From an uncultured bacterium (GTDB taxonomy: Bacteria; Bacillota; Clostridia; Lachnospirales; Lachnospiraceae), in contig CAJMSZ010000006.1 of assembly GCA_905216215.1 (NCBI GenBank), forward strand, positions 6,545-70,544: a stretch of 64,000 bases of DNA, read 5' to 3'. A program made the translations under genes and the position numbers. How positions within the stretch are numbered: the first letter of the stretch is position 1; every line of letters starts with the position of its first letter. The notes beneath the pieces were generated by a model that had not been told where the DNA came from, searched no databases, and saw only the letters and a program-made list of their open reading frames with translations. Positions 49,076 to 57,334 of the stretch are shown here, piece after piece.

Positions 49076-50446
49076 ATGGCAGAGCAGAAATTAAAGAGAA
49101 ATCTTAGTTTTGTATCTATGATAGCACTGGCATCAGGGGCCGTTATAGGAGGATGGCTTGCAGAAGCACCTTATTGGTTTTCTGTAACCGGAACCGGAGC
49201 AGCATTTATTTTTCCTATTCTGTCAATTTTGTTGATACCAGTGGGACTTACGTTCGCAGAATTGACAGCGATGCTTCCATTTGCCTCCTCGGTTGATATC
49301 TGGACAACAAGTGCATTTGGACACAAAGCAGGATTTGCTACACAATGGATGATGTTTCTGGTGCAGGTGGTAGAACCACCGATGATGGCATTTATTTTTA
49401 TAACAGCCTTTAACTACTTTATTCCGATACCAAGTGTTGCGCAGCCTTGGATTGCAATTGGAATTGTAGTACTTTGGTATATTATGTCAAATTTCAATGT
49501 AGGAGTTACGGGTATTCTTGCTAATGTATTCTTTTTTGCAATGATTATTATGTCACTGATTGTCAGTGGTTCTTTATTCTTCAGTGGACATTGGTCAGCT
49601 GCGAATCTGACAGTAAATGGAGGATTGTTCCCACAAGGATTCCGTGGAATCTTTATAGCGATGGCAGTATTTTCACTGAAGTTTATCGGATTTGAAATGA
49701 CTCCTACTATGATTGAGGAAACGAACTTCCCGGTATCTAAGATGTGGAAGGTTATTCTTTCAGCTTTGTTTGTACCAGCTGTTTTGTATTTTGTAGTAGT
49801 AATGGCGATTGGTGGTATGGGTTCCTGGGATATGATCGCAACAATGAATATGCCGGAACCAGAATTTGTGTCTATGTATTCCTTACCTAAAATCATAGGA
49901 ATGTTGGCGATTATAGCGGGCATCCTGCACGCGACGACAACTTTAATGGGATTTTGGACTTCATCAGCGAGGGTTCTTTATGGAGCAGCACAGTTAAATC
50001 AGCTTCCGAAAGTTTTTGCAAAGTTAAATAAGAAAGGACAGCCGGTAGTTGCGAATTCCGTTGTTTTGGCATTTACGATTTTCTTCTGTTTGTTCAGCGG
50101 AGATAACTGGGTTCAGTATATTTATGCCGTTTCAAGTATTGCAGCAGGTCTGGTTTACTTCGTTTGCTGTCTGGATGCACTGGTACTCAGAAAGAAACAT
50201 CCTGAGTGGAAACGTCCGTATAAAGTACCAGGTGGAAGCATTATGTTTGTTCTTGGCATGCTCATATCTATATGGGTTATAATCGGCTCTTGTCTGGAAC
50301 TTGGAGCAGGCGGGTATGTATCACTTGTTATTTATTGCCTGCTTGGTGTGGTAATGTATATGGTTATGGCACAGTACAGAAAGAAAGATCCGAAAGCACA
50401 TGCGCTTATTACATTAACACCGGAAGATGTAGATAAAGATTTCTAA
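49076..50446 (+). CDS. APC-superfamily amino acid/amine permease
   Basis: The 456-residue protein with about 12 helices begins LKRNLSFVSMIALASGAVIGGWL, the typical APC first-helix G-x-x-x-G region, and later carries FIGFEMTPTMIEETNFPVSK (helix 6/7 loop). It takes up amino acids, polyamines or related compounds by proton or sodium symport. Operon partner of the preceding cysteine hydrolase. AGGAGGG site. Confidence 0.87.
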   Translation: MAEQKLKRNLSFVSMIALASGAVIGGWLAEAPYWFSVTGTGAAFIFPILSILLIPVGLTFAELTAMLPFASSVDIWTTSAFGHKAGFATQWMMFLVQVVEPPMMAFIFITAFNYFIPIPSVAQPWIAIGIVVLWYIMSNFNVGVTGILANVFFFAMIIMSLIVSGSLFFSGHWSAANLTVNGGLFPQGFRGIFIAMAVFSLKFIGFEMTPTMIEETNFPVSKMWKVILSALFVPAVLYFVVVMAIGGMGSWDMIATMNMPEPEFVSMYSLPKIIGMLAIIAGILHATTTLMGFWTSSARVLYGAAQLNQLPKVFAKLNKKGQPVVANSVVLAFTIFFCLFSGDNWVQYIYAVSSIAAGLVYFVCCLDALVLRKKHPEWKRPYKVPGGSIMFVLGMLISIWVIIGSCLELGAGGYVSLVIYCLLGVVMYMVMAQYRKKDPKAHALITLTPEDVDKDF

Positions 50447-50468
50447 TAAATATATGAAATAGGTAGTA

Positions 50469-50501
50469 ATTAAGGAGATGACGTAAAGTTGTCTCCTTAA
50501 T
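50469..50501 (+). terminator. Hairpin after the permease gene
   Basis: ATTAAGGAGA (50469-50478) pairs with TCTCCTTAAT (50492-50501). There is no proper T-run, so it may be an mRNA 3' stabiliser rather than an efficient terminator. Confidence 0.55.
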
Positions 50502-50585
50502 AGCGTGTGGAACATATTTTGCATGTTGACTATCGTAATGGTTTGGTGCATTATAAAATAAAAACAGGCAGGAGATCATGTTGTT

Positions 50586-51125
50586 ATGGAATTTCAGAAT
50601 TTATTAGAAGATAGGAAAAGTATGCGTGGTTATGATGGTACGAAGCGGGTTACGAGAGAACAGCTTGATACGATTATTTCTTCTGCTATTTTAGCACCAT
50701 CGTGGAAAAATCAGCAGACATCGAGATATTACTGTATTATTTCTGATGAGAAGATAAAGGAATTCAGTGAAAAGTGTCTTCCTGAGTTTAACCAGAAGAA
50801 CTCCGGTGGGGCAGCTCTTGTAGTTACAACATTTGTGAAAGATATAGTCGGATTTAATGTAAATACCGGAGAGGCCATGAATGACTGTGGTAACGGATGG
50901 GGATATTATGATCTTGGCCTGCATAATGAGAATTTTATTTTGAAAGCGAAAGAGCTTGGATTGGATACTTTGATTATGGGAATTAGAGACGAGAAGGCAA
51001 TTCGTGAATTTCTTGATATTCCAGAGGCAGAGCAGATTGTAGCGGTAATTGCCGTGGGATATGGCAACAAGGATATGGCAAGGCCACAAAGAAAAACAGT
51101 GGAAGAGATTGCAAAATTTATTTAA
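50586..51125 (+). CDS. Nitroreductase-family FMN protein
   Basis: A 179-residue protein with the nitroreductase N-terminal pattern (LLEDRKSMRGYDGTKRVTRE) and LAPSWKNQQTSRYY, and the later GLDTLIMGIRDEKAIREFL. It binds FMN and reduces nitro, quinone or similar substrates with NAD(P)H. The start is ATG 50586; a weak -10 (TATAAA) lies before it. Confidence 0.88.
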   Translation: MEFQNLLEDRKSMRGYDGTKRVTREQLDTIISSAILAPSWKNQQTSRYYCIISDEKIKEFSEKCLPEFNQKNSGGAALVVTTFVKDIVGFNVNTGEAMNDCGNGWGYYDLGLHNENFILKAKELGLDTLIMGIRDEKAIREFLDIPEAEQIVAVIAVGYGNKDMARPQRKTVEEIAKFI

Positions 51126-51155
51126 AATGAATCAATAGATATCGGAGAAAACAAA

Positions 51156-51668
51156 ATGAAAAAAACATTAATCGTGGTTGACATGCAGAATGATTTTATT
51201 GATGGCTCTCTTGGAACGAGGGAAGCGCAGGCAATTGTTCCAAATGTCCGAAAGAAAATTCAGGAATATAAAGAACGTGGTGACCGGATTATTTTTACAA
51301 GGGATACACATCAAACGGATTATCTGAGTACTCCGGAAGGAAAGAAGCTTCCGGTGGAACATTGCATTCAGGGAACAGATGGATGGCAGATTGCAGATGG
51401 ATTGTATGTAGAGGGCTGTCGGTGTATTGACAAGCCTACTTTTGGATGGACATACTGGAAGGAAGAAGAACTGGATGGCGACATTGAGATGGTCGGTCTT
51501 TGTACGGACATTTGTGTGGTATCCAATGCCCTGATTCTGAAGGCAACTTATCCAGAATCGAACATTATGGTGGATGCAAGTTGCTGTGCAGGGGTGACAC
51601 CGGAGACTCACAAGGCGGCACTGGAAACAATGAAAATGTGTCAGATTGATGTGAGAGAAGGTAATTAG
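51156..51668 (+). CDS. Nicotinamidase-type cysteine hydrolase
   Basis: The 170-residue protein has VVDMQNDFIDGSLGT (catalytic Asp), PTFGWTYW after the Lys in DKPTF, and CTDICVVSNALI (catalytic Cys). It is closest in layout to nicotinamidase or a related isochorismatase; the RDTHQTDYL segment could supply metal ligands. Same family as the hydrolase at 48372, but clearly divergent. An in-frame remnant follows its stop. Confidence 0.87.
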   Translation: MKKTLIVVDMQNDFIDGSLGTREAQAIVPNVRKKIQEYKERGDRIIFTRDTHQTDYLSTPEGKKLPVEHCIQGTDGWQIADGLYVEGCRCIDKPTFGWTYWKEEELDGDIEMVGLCTDICVVSNALILKATYPESNIMVDASCCAGVTPETHKAALETMKMCQIDVREGN

Positions 51669-51803
51669 AATTGTGATTTATGTGTAAAGAATTGTCCAGC
51701 TCAGGCATTACAGGGCACGTTATGGGAAGCAGGACTTGTGTGGGAAATGCTTTGCGGTTTGTGCATATACACAAAAGTATTTGAAGTCGCGGAGGAGTAT
51801 GTG
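51669..51803 (+). pseudogene. 4Fe-4S double-cluster protein fragment
   Basis: Directly after the hydrolase stop the same frame encodes NCDLCVKNCPAQALQGTLWE followed by AGLVWEML, without a start codon of its own. CxxCxxxCP and QGTLWEAG are typical of the 4Fe-4S double-cluster domain found in epoxyqueuosine-reductase-like proteins. No N-terminal half is present. The frame runs on into the glycerate kinase gene, which has its own ATG at 51804. It is probably a deletion relic. Confidence 0.65.
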
Positions 51804-52946
51804 ATGAAGATTGTGGTAGCCATTGATTCTCTCAAAGGTAGTCTTAGTTCGCTTGAGGCCGGGGAGGCAATGAAAGATGGAATCCTAAAAGCAATGGCAG
51901 ATGCGGAAGTGTGGGTCAGCCCCCTGGCAGATGGAGGCGAGGGTACGGTAGAGGCTTTGACCCTTGGAATGCAGGGACGACTGGAGACAATTTCCGTCAC
52001 CGGACCTTTAGGTAAACTTGTAGAAGCGTCCTATGGGATTGTAAGGGAAAAACATCTGGCTGTTCTTGAGATGTCTGCAGCAGCAGGGATTACACTTGTG
52101 GAGGAAAAAGACAGAAATCCACTATATACAACGACATATGGTGTAGGGGAAATGATAAAAGATGCCATTCAAAAAGGCTGCAGAGATTTTATTATTGGGA
52201 TAGGTGGCAGTGTGACCAATGATGGCGGAAGTGGGATGCTTCAGGCACTGGGATTCGGTTTGTCGGATAAGAATGGCGCACCAATTGCATTTGGTGCGAA
52301 AGGACTGAAGGATATTGCCAGAATTACCGATGAAAATGTTCTTCCGGAGCTTCGTGAATGCTCCTTTCGTATTGCGTGTGATGTGACGAATCCCCTGTGT
52401 GGTGAGCAGGGGTGTAGTGCGGTGTACGGACCGCAAAAGGGTGCAACCCAGGAAATGATTACTGAGATGGATGGATGGCTTGCACATTTTGCAGAAGTGG
52501 CGCAGGAAACCTTTGAAAATGCTGATGCGAATCAGCCGGGAACCGGAGCAGCAGGAGGACTTGGTTTTGCTTTTTTATCCTTTTTAAATGCCAGTCTTCA
52601 GTCAGGGATTACCATTGTACTGGAAGAAACCAGGCTGGAAGAGTATATAAGGCAGGCAGATTTGGTTGTGACCGGAGAAGGAAGATTAGATAGTCAGACT
52701 GTGATGGGAAAAGCACCTGCGGGAGTAGCAGCACTTGCGCAGAAGCATGGAAAAAAAGTGATTGCTTTTTCCGGTTGTGTCACGGAAGATGCGGCTGTAT
52801 GTAATGAACATGGAATTGGAGCGTTTTTCCCTATTTTGAGAACGGTGGTCCCGCTCGCTGAAGCCATGAGTGCAGAGGTAGCACGGAGAAATATGACAGC
52901 TACAGCAGAGCAGGTTTTCCGATTGATTAAAATGTTTCAGAATTAG
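51804..52946 (+). CDS. glxK: Glycerate kinase
   Basis: A 380-residue class II glycerate kinase of the GlxK/GarK family: MKIVVAIDSLKGSLSSLEAG start, SPLADGGEGTVEALTLG, GVGEMIKDAIQKGCRDFIIG and GGSVTNDGGSGMLQALGF. The C-terminal LVVTGEGRLDSQTVMGKAP is characteristic. It phosphorylates glycerate to 2-phosphoglycerate. ATG 51804 is behind GGAGGAG. Confidence 0.93.
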   Translation: MKIVVAIDSLKGSLSSLEAGEAMKDGILKAMADAEVWVSPLADGGEGTVEALTLGMQGRLETISVTGPLGKLVEASYGIVREKHLAVLEMSAAAGITLVEEKDRNPLYTTTYGVGEMIKDAIQKGCRDFIIGIGGSVTNDGGSGMLQALGFGLSDKNGAPIAFGAKGLKDIARITDENVLPELRECSFRIACDVTNPLCGEQGCSAVYGPQKGATQEMITEMDGWLAHFAEVAQETFENADANQPGTGAAGGLGFAFLSFLNASLQSGITIVLEETRLEEYIRQADLVVTGEGRLDSQTVMGKAPAGVAALAQKHGKKVIAFSGCVTEDAAVCNEHGIGAFFPILRTVVPLAEAMSAEVARRNMTATAEQVFRLIKMFQN

Positions 52947-52950
52947 AATT

Positions 52951-53673
52951 TTAAATATGAATTTGTTCCATCACTTTTCCGATTGGTTCATGGATGACCA
53001 GGTCAGCCATGGAATCACGGGAAGTGGAATCCATGTTGATTACAACCAGATATTTTCCATGGAAGTAGTCAATAAAGCTGGCGGCAGGGTAGACCACCAG
53101 TGAGGTTCCGCCAATGATGAGCATATCGGCTTCAATGATTGCCTGAATACTTTGTTGAATAACATTGCTATCCAGGCTTTCTTCATAGAGAACCACATCC
53201 GGACGTATCACTCCGCCACAGTCACAGTGAGGGACACCGTCAGCGTGTTTTACATCGTATGCACTGTAAGTTTTGTGACATTTCATACAATAGTTTCGAT
53301 GTATACTTCCATGGAGTTCCAGAACATTTTTACTGCCGGCAGCCTGATGAAGTCCATCGATGTTCTGGGTTACGATGGCAGACAACTTACCCGCTTTTTC
53401 CAGTTCTGCCAGTTTCAGATGTGCAGGGTTTGGCTTTGCATCCAGATACATCATTTTCTCTTTATAAAAATCGTAAAATACCTCCGGGTACCGCATGAAA
53501 AATGTATGACTCACAACCTGTTCCGGGGAATATTTATATTGCTGGTGGTAGAGCCCGTCAGCACTGCGGAAATCAGGAATATTGCTTTCGGTAGAAACCC
53601 CTGCCCCACCAAAGAAAACAATGTGGTTGCAGGCGTTTACCATTTTATTTAATTTTTCTATTTTTTCGATCAT
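52951..53673 (-). CDS. NAD-dependent protein deacylase, sirtuin family
   Basis: The 240-residue protein: GGAGVSTESNIPDFRSADG (NAD-binding), TQNIDGLHQAAGS, LHGSIHRNYC with catalytic His, and four Cys (CMKCHKTY, then CDCGG) for the structural zinc. It removes acyl groups from lysines. The start is set at ATG 53673 because GGAGATGATGAT precedes it; the longer frame upstream lacks sirtuin features. The stop is 4 bases from the glycerate kinase stop (convergent). Confidence 0.9.
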   Translation of the reverse strand: MIEKIEKLNKMVNACNHIVFFGGAGVSTESNIPDFRSADGLYHQQYKYSPEQVVSHTFFMRYPEVFYDFYKEKMMYLDAKPNPAHLKLAELEKAGKLSAIVTQNIDGLHQAAGSKNVLELHGSIHRNYCMKCHKTYSAYDVKHADGVPHCDCGGVIRPDVVLYEESLDSNVIQQSIQAIIEADMLIIGGTSLVVYPAASFIDYFHGKYLVVINMDSTSRDSMADLVIHEPIGKVMEQIHI

Positions 53674-53865
53674 ATCATCATCTCCATCATTGTTATAATA
53701 TCTACTTAATTGATAGCACAGATAGCTCTGATAAATCAATAGGAAATCACTTATTTCCGTGGGAAAACTGGAAATATCTGAATAGATATGATACAATCCC
53801 AGAGAAGAGTACGGATTAGAAATTCAGAAATGACCGGTGCTATTAACAGAAGGGATTATAGAGAG

Positions 53866-54723
53866 ATGAAAAAATTAAATATCAGGCATTTGTTTTTGAT
53901 TTTACTGGGCAACACATTGTATGCACTGAGTGTTGTCATGTTTATTCTGCCAAATGGACTTTTGACAGGCGGTACAACCGGTATGGGTATCACCATTGAC
54001 CATTATTTTGGCTTACCGATTGAATATTTTGTATTTGTATTTAATGGGCTTATGTTTTTAGTGGGGGCATTGGTGCTTGGAATGAAGTTTGCACTTACTA
54101 CACTTGTCAGCAGTTTTTATTATCCAATTATCCTGGGGGTGTTCAAAGGGATTCCGGCACTTTCGCATGTGACAGAGGATAAGATGTTGGCAACAGTGTG
54201 TGGAGGTTTCCTGATTGGAGCGGGAATCGGGATTGTCATTCGTGCAGGAGCCTCTACAGGTGGTATGGATATTCCTCCGCTTGTTTTAAATAAGAAGTTT
54301 GGGATTCCGGTATCGGCATCCTTGTATGTGTTTGATTTCGCAATTCTGATTATGCAGATGTTATTCTCGGATAAAGAAGAATGTATCTACGGAATTTTAC
54401 TGGTTGTAATCTACACATTTATTCTGGATAAAACCTTACTGCTTGGTACGAAGAAGATGGAAGTAAAGATTGTATCCGACTACTATGATGAAATTACCAA
54501 GATGATTCTGGAAAAGGTTGACAGAGGTGTGACCTTACTGCATGCAGAAACCGGGTATCTGAAGAAAGAACAGAAAATGGTTATGACTATTGTTTCTAAC
54601 CGTGAGCTGATGGTGCTGAAACAGATGGTACAGGAAATTGACCCGAGTGCATTTATTATTATTGGTCATGTCAATGAAGTAAAGGGACGGGGATTCTCAT
54701 TAGAAAGAGAATATAAGAATTAA
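53866..54723 (+). CDS. YitT-family membrane protein
   Basis: The 285-residue protein begins with five to six hydrophobic helices (LFLILLGNTLYALSVVMFIL, then LPNGLLTGGTTGMGI) and ends in a cytoplasmic DUF2179 domain (KKMEVKIVSDYYDEITKMIL, then GVTLLHAETGYLKKEQK). The YitT family is widespread in Firmicutes with unknown substrate. I set the start at ATG 53866; the preceding in-frame part lacks membrane character. Confidence 0.85.
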   Translation: MKKLNIRHLFLILLGNTLYALSVVMFILPNGLLTGGTTGMGITIDHYFGLPIEYFVFVFNGLMFLVGALVLGMKFALTTLVSSFYYPIILGVFKGIPALSHVTEDKMLATVCGGFLIGAGIGIVIRAGASTGGMDIPPLVLNKKFGIPVSASLYVFDFAILIMQMLFSDKEECIYGILLVVIYTFILDKTLLLGTKKMEVKIVSDYYDEITKMILEKVDRGVTLLHAETGYLKKEQKMVMTIVSNRELMVLKQMVQEIDPSAFIIIGHVNEVKGRGFSLEREYKN

Positions 54724-54747
54724 AGGTCATATAAAGTTGTAAAACTA

Positions 54748-54821
54748 TGAGAAACACGCTTCGCAAGTTTCTCAAGTTATCGCGGCAGTCGCCAAGGTCT
54801 CGTGCAAGCACGGACTTTGGC
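54748..54821. repeat. Two strong hairpins downstream of yitT
   Basis: TGAGAAAC (54748-54755) pairs with GTTTCTCA (54767-54774), with ACGCTTCGC in the loop. The second stem is GCCAAGGTC-CGTG (54791-54804, one bulge) against CACG-GACTTTGGC (54809-54821). There is no T-run. The element resembles the hairpin block after tRNA-Leu, which also carries ACGCTTCGC. Confidence 0.6.
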
Positions 54822-54838
54822 TCGTTGCTCGCGTAAAT

Positions 54839-54883
54839 AAAATCCACAGTTAATACCTGGCGAGAGGTGTGGCTGTGGATTTT
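54839..54883. terminator. Bidirectional terminator of yitT and sdaAA
   Basis: AAAATCCACAG (54839-54849) pairs perfectly with CTGTGGATTTT (54873-54883); A-rich on one side and T-rich on the other, so it can work on both strands. Confidence 0.8.
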
Positions 54884-54915
54884 AACATCTAAACTAGAAT
54901 TCACGTGTAGAGAAA

Positions 54916-55797
54916 TTACTTGCAACATCCTCCACAGAGTGTACATGCGGTTGGTGTTCCGGCATTTCCGCCCATAGCAGTTTCCCGGAGTTCAAAAGGA
55001 ATACTCTTTCCGACACGGTACATGGCTTCTGCCATTTCATCAAATGGAATCGGATGGGTAACTCCGGCAAGGGCAAGCTGCGCACAGGTAATGGCATTGG
55101 CAGCACCGATAGAGTTACGACTCTGACAAGGCGCTTCCACCAGACCTGCAATGGGGTCGCAGACCATGCCAAGTAAGTTAGAAAGTGCAATGCTTGCAGC
55201 GTGAAGGGACATTTCCGGTGTTCCGCCCATGACTTCCACGACTGCGCTGGCAGCCATGGCAGATGCGGCTCCCACTTCTGCCTGACAGCCGGCTTCGGCA
55301 CCGGATACAGAAGCATTTCGCATCAAAATGTATCCAATCGCAGAGGCATGTACAATGGCAGAACAGATGGCTTCATCGCTTAGATTACGGTCTTCCTGAA
55401 GGGCAAGAAGTACACCCGGAAGGACTCCGGCTGAGCCGGCGGTAGGAGCAGCAACGATGAGTCCCATTGTGGCATTTACCTCCAACACAGCCATGCTATA
55501 TGAGATTGCTCTGCTTAGGAAAGAGCCACATAAATTATTATCCGTCTGGCTGAATTCATAAGTCTTTTTCGCTTCACCTCCAATGAGTCCGCCAATGGAA
55601 CGTGTTGGAGTCTCAAGGGGAGTGTGTGCAGCGTTTTTCATAATTGTAAGAATCTCTTTCAGACGGGCATCAATCTGTTCGTTCGTCATGGAACCACAAG
55701 TGATTTCGCGCTGTCTCATAACATCAGAGATGAGAAGGTTGTGCTCACGACATAAATCCAATAATTCTTTTCCGTTTCTAAAATCCACTCTCATCAC
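54916..55797 (-). CDS. sdaAA: L-serine dehydratase, iron-sulfur, alpha subunit
   Basis: A 293-residue protein: ITCGSMTNEQIDARLKEILT, GLIVAAPTAGSAGVLPGVL, GAEAGCQAEVGAASAMAASA and a C-terminal CTLCGGC. These Cys residues hold the oxygen-labile [4Fe-4S] cluster that activates serine. With the beta subunit it converts serine to pyruvate and ammonia. The beta gene is just upstream (3-base gap). Confidence 0.94.
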   Translation of the reverse strand: MMRVDFRNGKELLDLCREHNLLISDVMRQREITCGSMTNEQIDARLKEILTIMKNAAHTPLETPTRSIGGLIGGEAKKTYEFSQTDNNLCGSFLSRAISYSMAVLEVNATMGLIVAAPTAGSAGVLPGVLLALQEDRNLSDEAICSAIVHASAIGYILMRNASVSGAEAGCQAEVGAASAMAASAVVEVMGGTPEMSLHAASIALSNLLGMVCDPIAGLVEAPCQSRNSIGAANAITCAQLALAGVTHPIPFDEMAEAMYRVGKSIPFELRETAMGGNAGTPTACTLCGGCCK

Positions 55798-55800
55798 CTC

Positions 55801-56475
55801 CTACATCTGAATGAGCATAAGCTCATGGACATTTTCATTTTCACGAATCTTATCCAGAATTTTTTCCGGGATTATTTCATCCGATTCAACAACGGTAAAT
55901 GCGGTTGCGCCCTTGTCTTCGCGGAAGAGACGCATAAAAGCAATATTAACGCCACAGTCGCTGAGACACTGGGTAATATGTGCGATTACACCCGGTGTGT
56001 CAAGCTGTTTTACAATCAATGTGCAATACTCACCGGTAAATTCCACATCAATATCATTGATACGGACAATTTTAATCTTGCCGCCTCCGATGGACTCGCC
56101 ACGAACCATCATCTGATAACCATTTATACCGGTCATATAAATGTCGGCTGTATTTGGATGGTCAGTGATGGTATCTTCGTCAACGATATATTCATATTCC
56201 ACTCCAAAGTCTTTTGCAAGGTCAAAGGCATCACGGATACGGGCATCATCCGTTGCAAAACCAAGAATGCCGCCAAGAAGAGCACGGTCAGTTCCATGTC
56301 CGTGATAAGTTTTGGCAAAGGAGCCATACAATGTAAAGCTTACTTTACAAATGGGTTCGGGAAACATCTTGCGTGCGACAAGTGCCATGGAAACAGCACC
56401 GGCGGTATGAGAGCTGGAAGGGCCGATCATGTTCGGCCCGATAACATCAAAGATACTTAAGAAATTCATAGCCAT
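55801..56475 (-). CDS. sdaAB: L-serine dehydratase, iron-sulfur, beta subunit
   Basis: The 224-residue protein starts with MNFLSIFDVIGPNMIGPSSS and continues HTAGAVSMALVARKMF; a C-terminal ACT domain (about residues 145-220) contains TLIVKQLDTPGVIAHITQCL. ATG 56475 or the next in-frame ATG 56469 may be the start. It is transcribed with sdaAA. Confidence 0.94.
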   Translation of the reverse strand: MAMNFLSIFDVIGPNMIGPSSSHTAGAVSMALVARKMFPEPICKVSFTLYGSFAKTYHGHGTDRALLGGILGFATDDARIRDAFDLAKDFGVEYEYIVDEDTITDHPNTADIYMTGINGYQMMVRGESIGGGKIKIVRINDIDVEFTGEYCTLIVKQLDTPGVIAHITQCLSDCGVNIAFMRLFREDKGATAFTVVESDEIIPEKILDKIRENENVHELMLIQM

Positions 56476-56545
56476 TTCCTCCAGTTGTTTTATAGCATTA
56501 CTTTATCATTTTTTCGGAAATTCAACAACCGATTTTTATGACAGT

Positions 56546-56860
56546 TTAGCGGTATTTTGTTTCGATTTTCATGTATACCAGGATAAGTCCGATTACTAGA
56601 AAAATGGACAGTATGGATACAAATAAAAAGTATGGTGAATTCTGTTCCAAAAATAATAGTGGCACACCCAAAAGTTCCAGAAGCACTGAAAATACAAACC
56701 ATAAATTCGAAACAGCATGGTTATAGCCTTTTACATCTCTGACAGAGGGCGCTTTGGAAAAAGTATAAAATCCAACGGCTTCCTTTGCCTTGCGGCAGCT
56801 TATTCCTATGATCAGGAAAATAAGTGAAACGATGGTCCAGATAATAAATCCGAGTATCAT
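56546..56860 (-). CDS. Small membrane protein, paralog of its neighbour
   Basis: A 104-residue protein with three hydrophobic segments (ILGFIIWTIVSLIFLIIG; LWFVFSVLLELLGVPLLFL; YFLFVSILSIFLVIGLILV) and a conserved loop VGFYTFSK, then DVKGYNHAVSNLW. The loop motif matches the partner at 56857, so they arose by duplication. Function unknown. It overlaps the partner by 4 bases (ATGA). Confidence 0.7.
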   Translation of the reverse strand: MILGFIIWTIVSLIFLIIGISCRKAKEAVGFYTFSKAPSVRDVKGYNHAVSNLWFVFSVLLELLGVPLLFLEQNSPYFLFVSILSIFLVIGLILVYMKIETKYR

Positions 56861-57195
56861 AAAGTATCTTCCTTTCTGTATTTGTTCAAAACTTTCTTGT
56901 AGATTCGATACACGATATAAATCCCTGGCAGACAATCAAAACAGATTGCAATTGTGCCGAGCGGGATGGATATAAAAAACAAAATGCCGGTTATGACAAA
57001 TGATAGGGCGCACTTCTTATACAAAGAAGAGAGTTCTGCATTATAGGACTTCACATCGCCTACTTTTTCCTTCAGAGTAGTATCGCCAGACCAGAAGGTT
57101 ATCGGTTCAAGACTGTCCTTCCCATACACACCCATGATAAAAAGAGGAAAGGCACATAACAGGCAACTGAAAAAACCAATGATTTTTGCAAACAT
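56857..57195 (-). CDS. Small membrane protein, paralog of its neighbour
   Basis: A 112-residue protein: an N-terminal helix (FAKIIGFFSCLLCAFPLFIMG), then FWSGDTTLKEKVGDVKSYN and ELSSLY, which equals the FYTFSK ... DVKGYN ... NLW motif of the partner, and two more hydrophobic helices. Encoded first in the pair and preceded by a palindrome-carrying promoter. Function unknown; an immunity or ion-handling role cannot be judged from sequence. Confidence 0.7.
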   Translation of the reverse strand: MFAKIIGFFSCLLCAFPLFIMGVYGKDSLEPITFWSGDTTLKEKVGDVKSYNAELSSLYKKCALSFVITGILFFISIPLGTIAICFDCLPGIYIVYRIYKKVLNKYRKEDTL

Positions 57196-57211
57196 TAATA
57201 CTCACCTCACC

Positions 57212-57234
57212 TATACTTTGTAATACAAAGTATA
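57212..57234. promoter_or_regulatory. 23-bp perfect palindrome operator
   Basis: TATACTTTGTA-A-TACAAAGTATA has 11-bp arms around a single base and overlaps the -10 box of the membrane-protein promoter. A dimeric repressor of PadR or GntR type would suit; the regulator gene is not in the window. Confidence 0.8.
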
Positions 57235-57257
57235 TACAAATGAAAAAGAAACGTCAA
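57229..57257 (-). promoter_or_regulatory. Promoter of the membrane-protein pair
   Basis: On the minus strand: TTGACG (57257-57252), 17-base spacer, TATACT (57234-57229). It lies within the palindromic operator. Confidence 0.75.
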
Positions 57258-57334
57258 TATATCAAAAAGAAATATACAAAAAAGAAGGAGAGAAGGGTAT
57301 AATGGGGGTATCATAAGATTCAGAGGTAGAGCAG

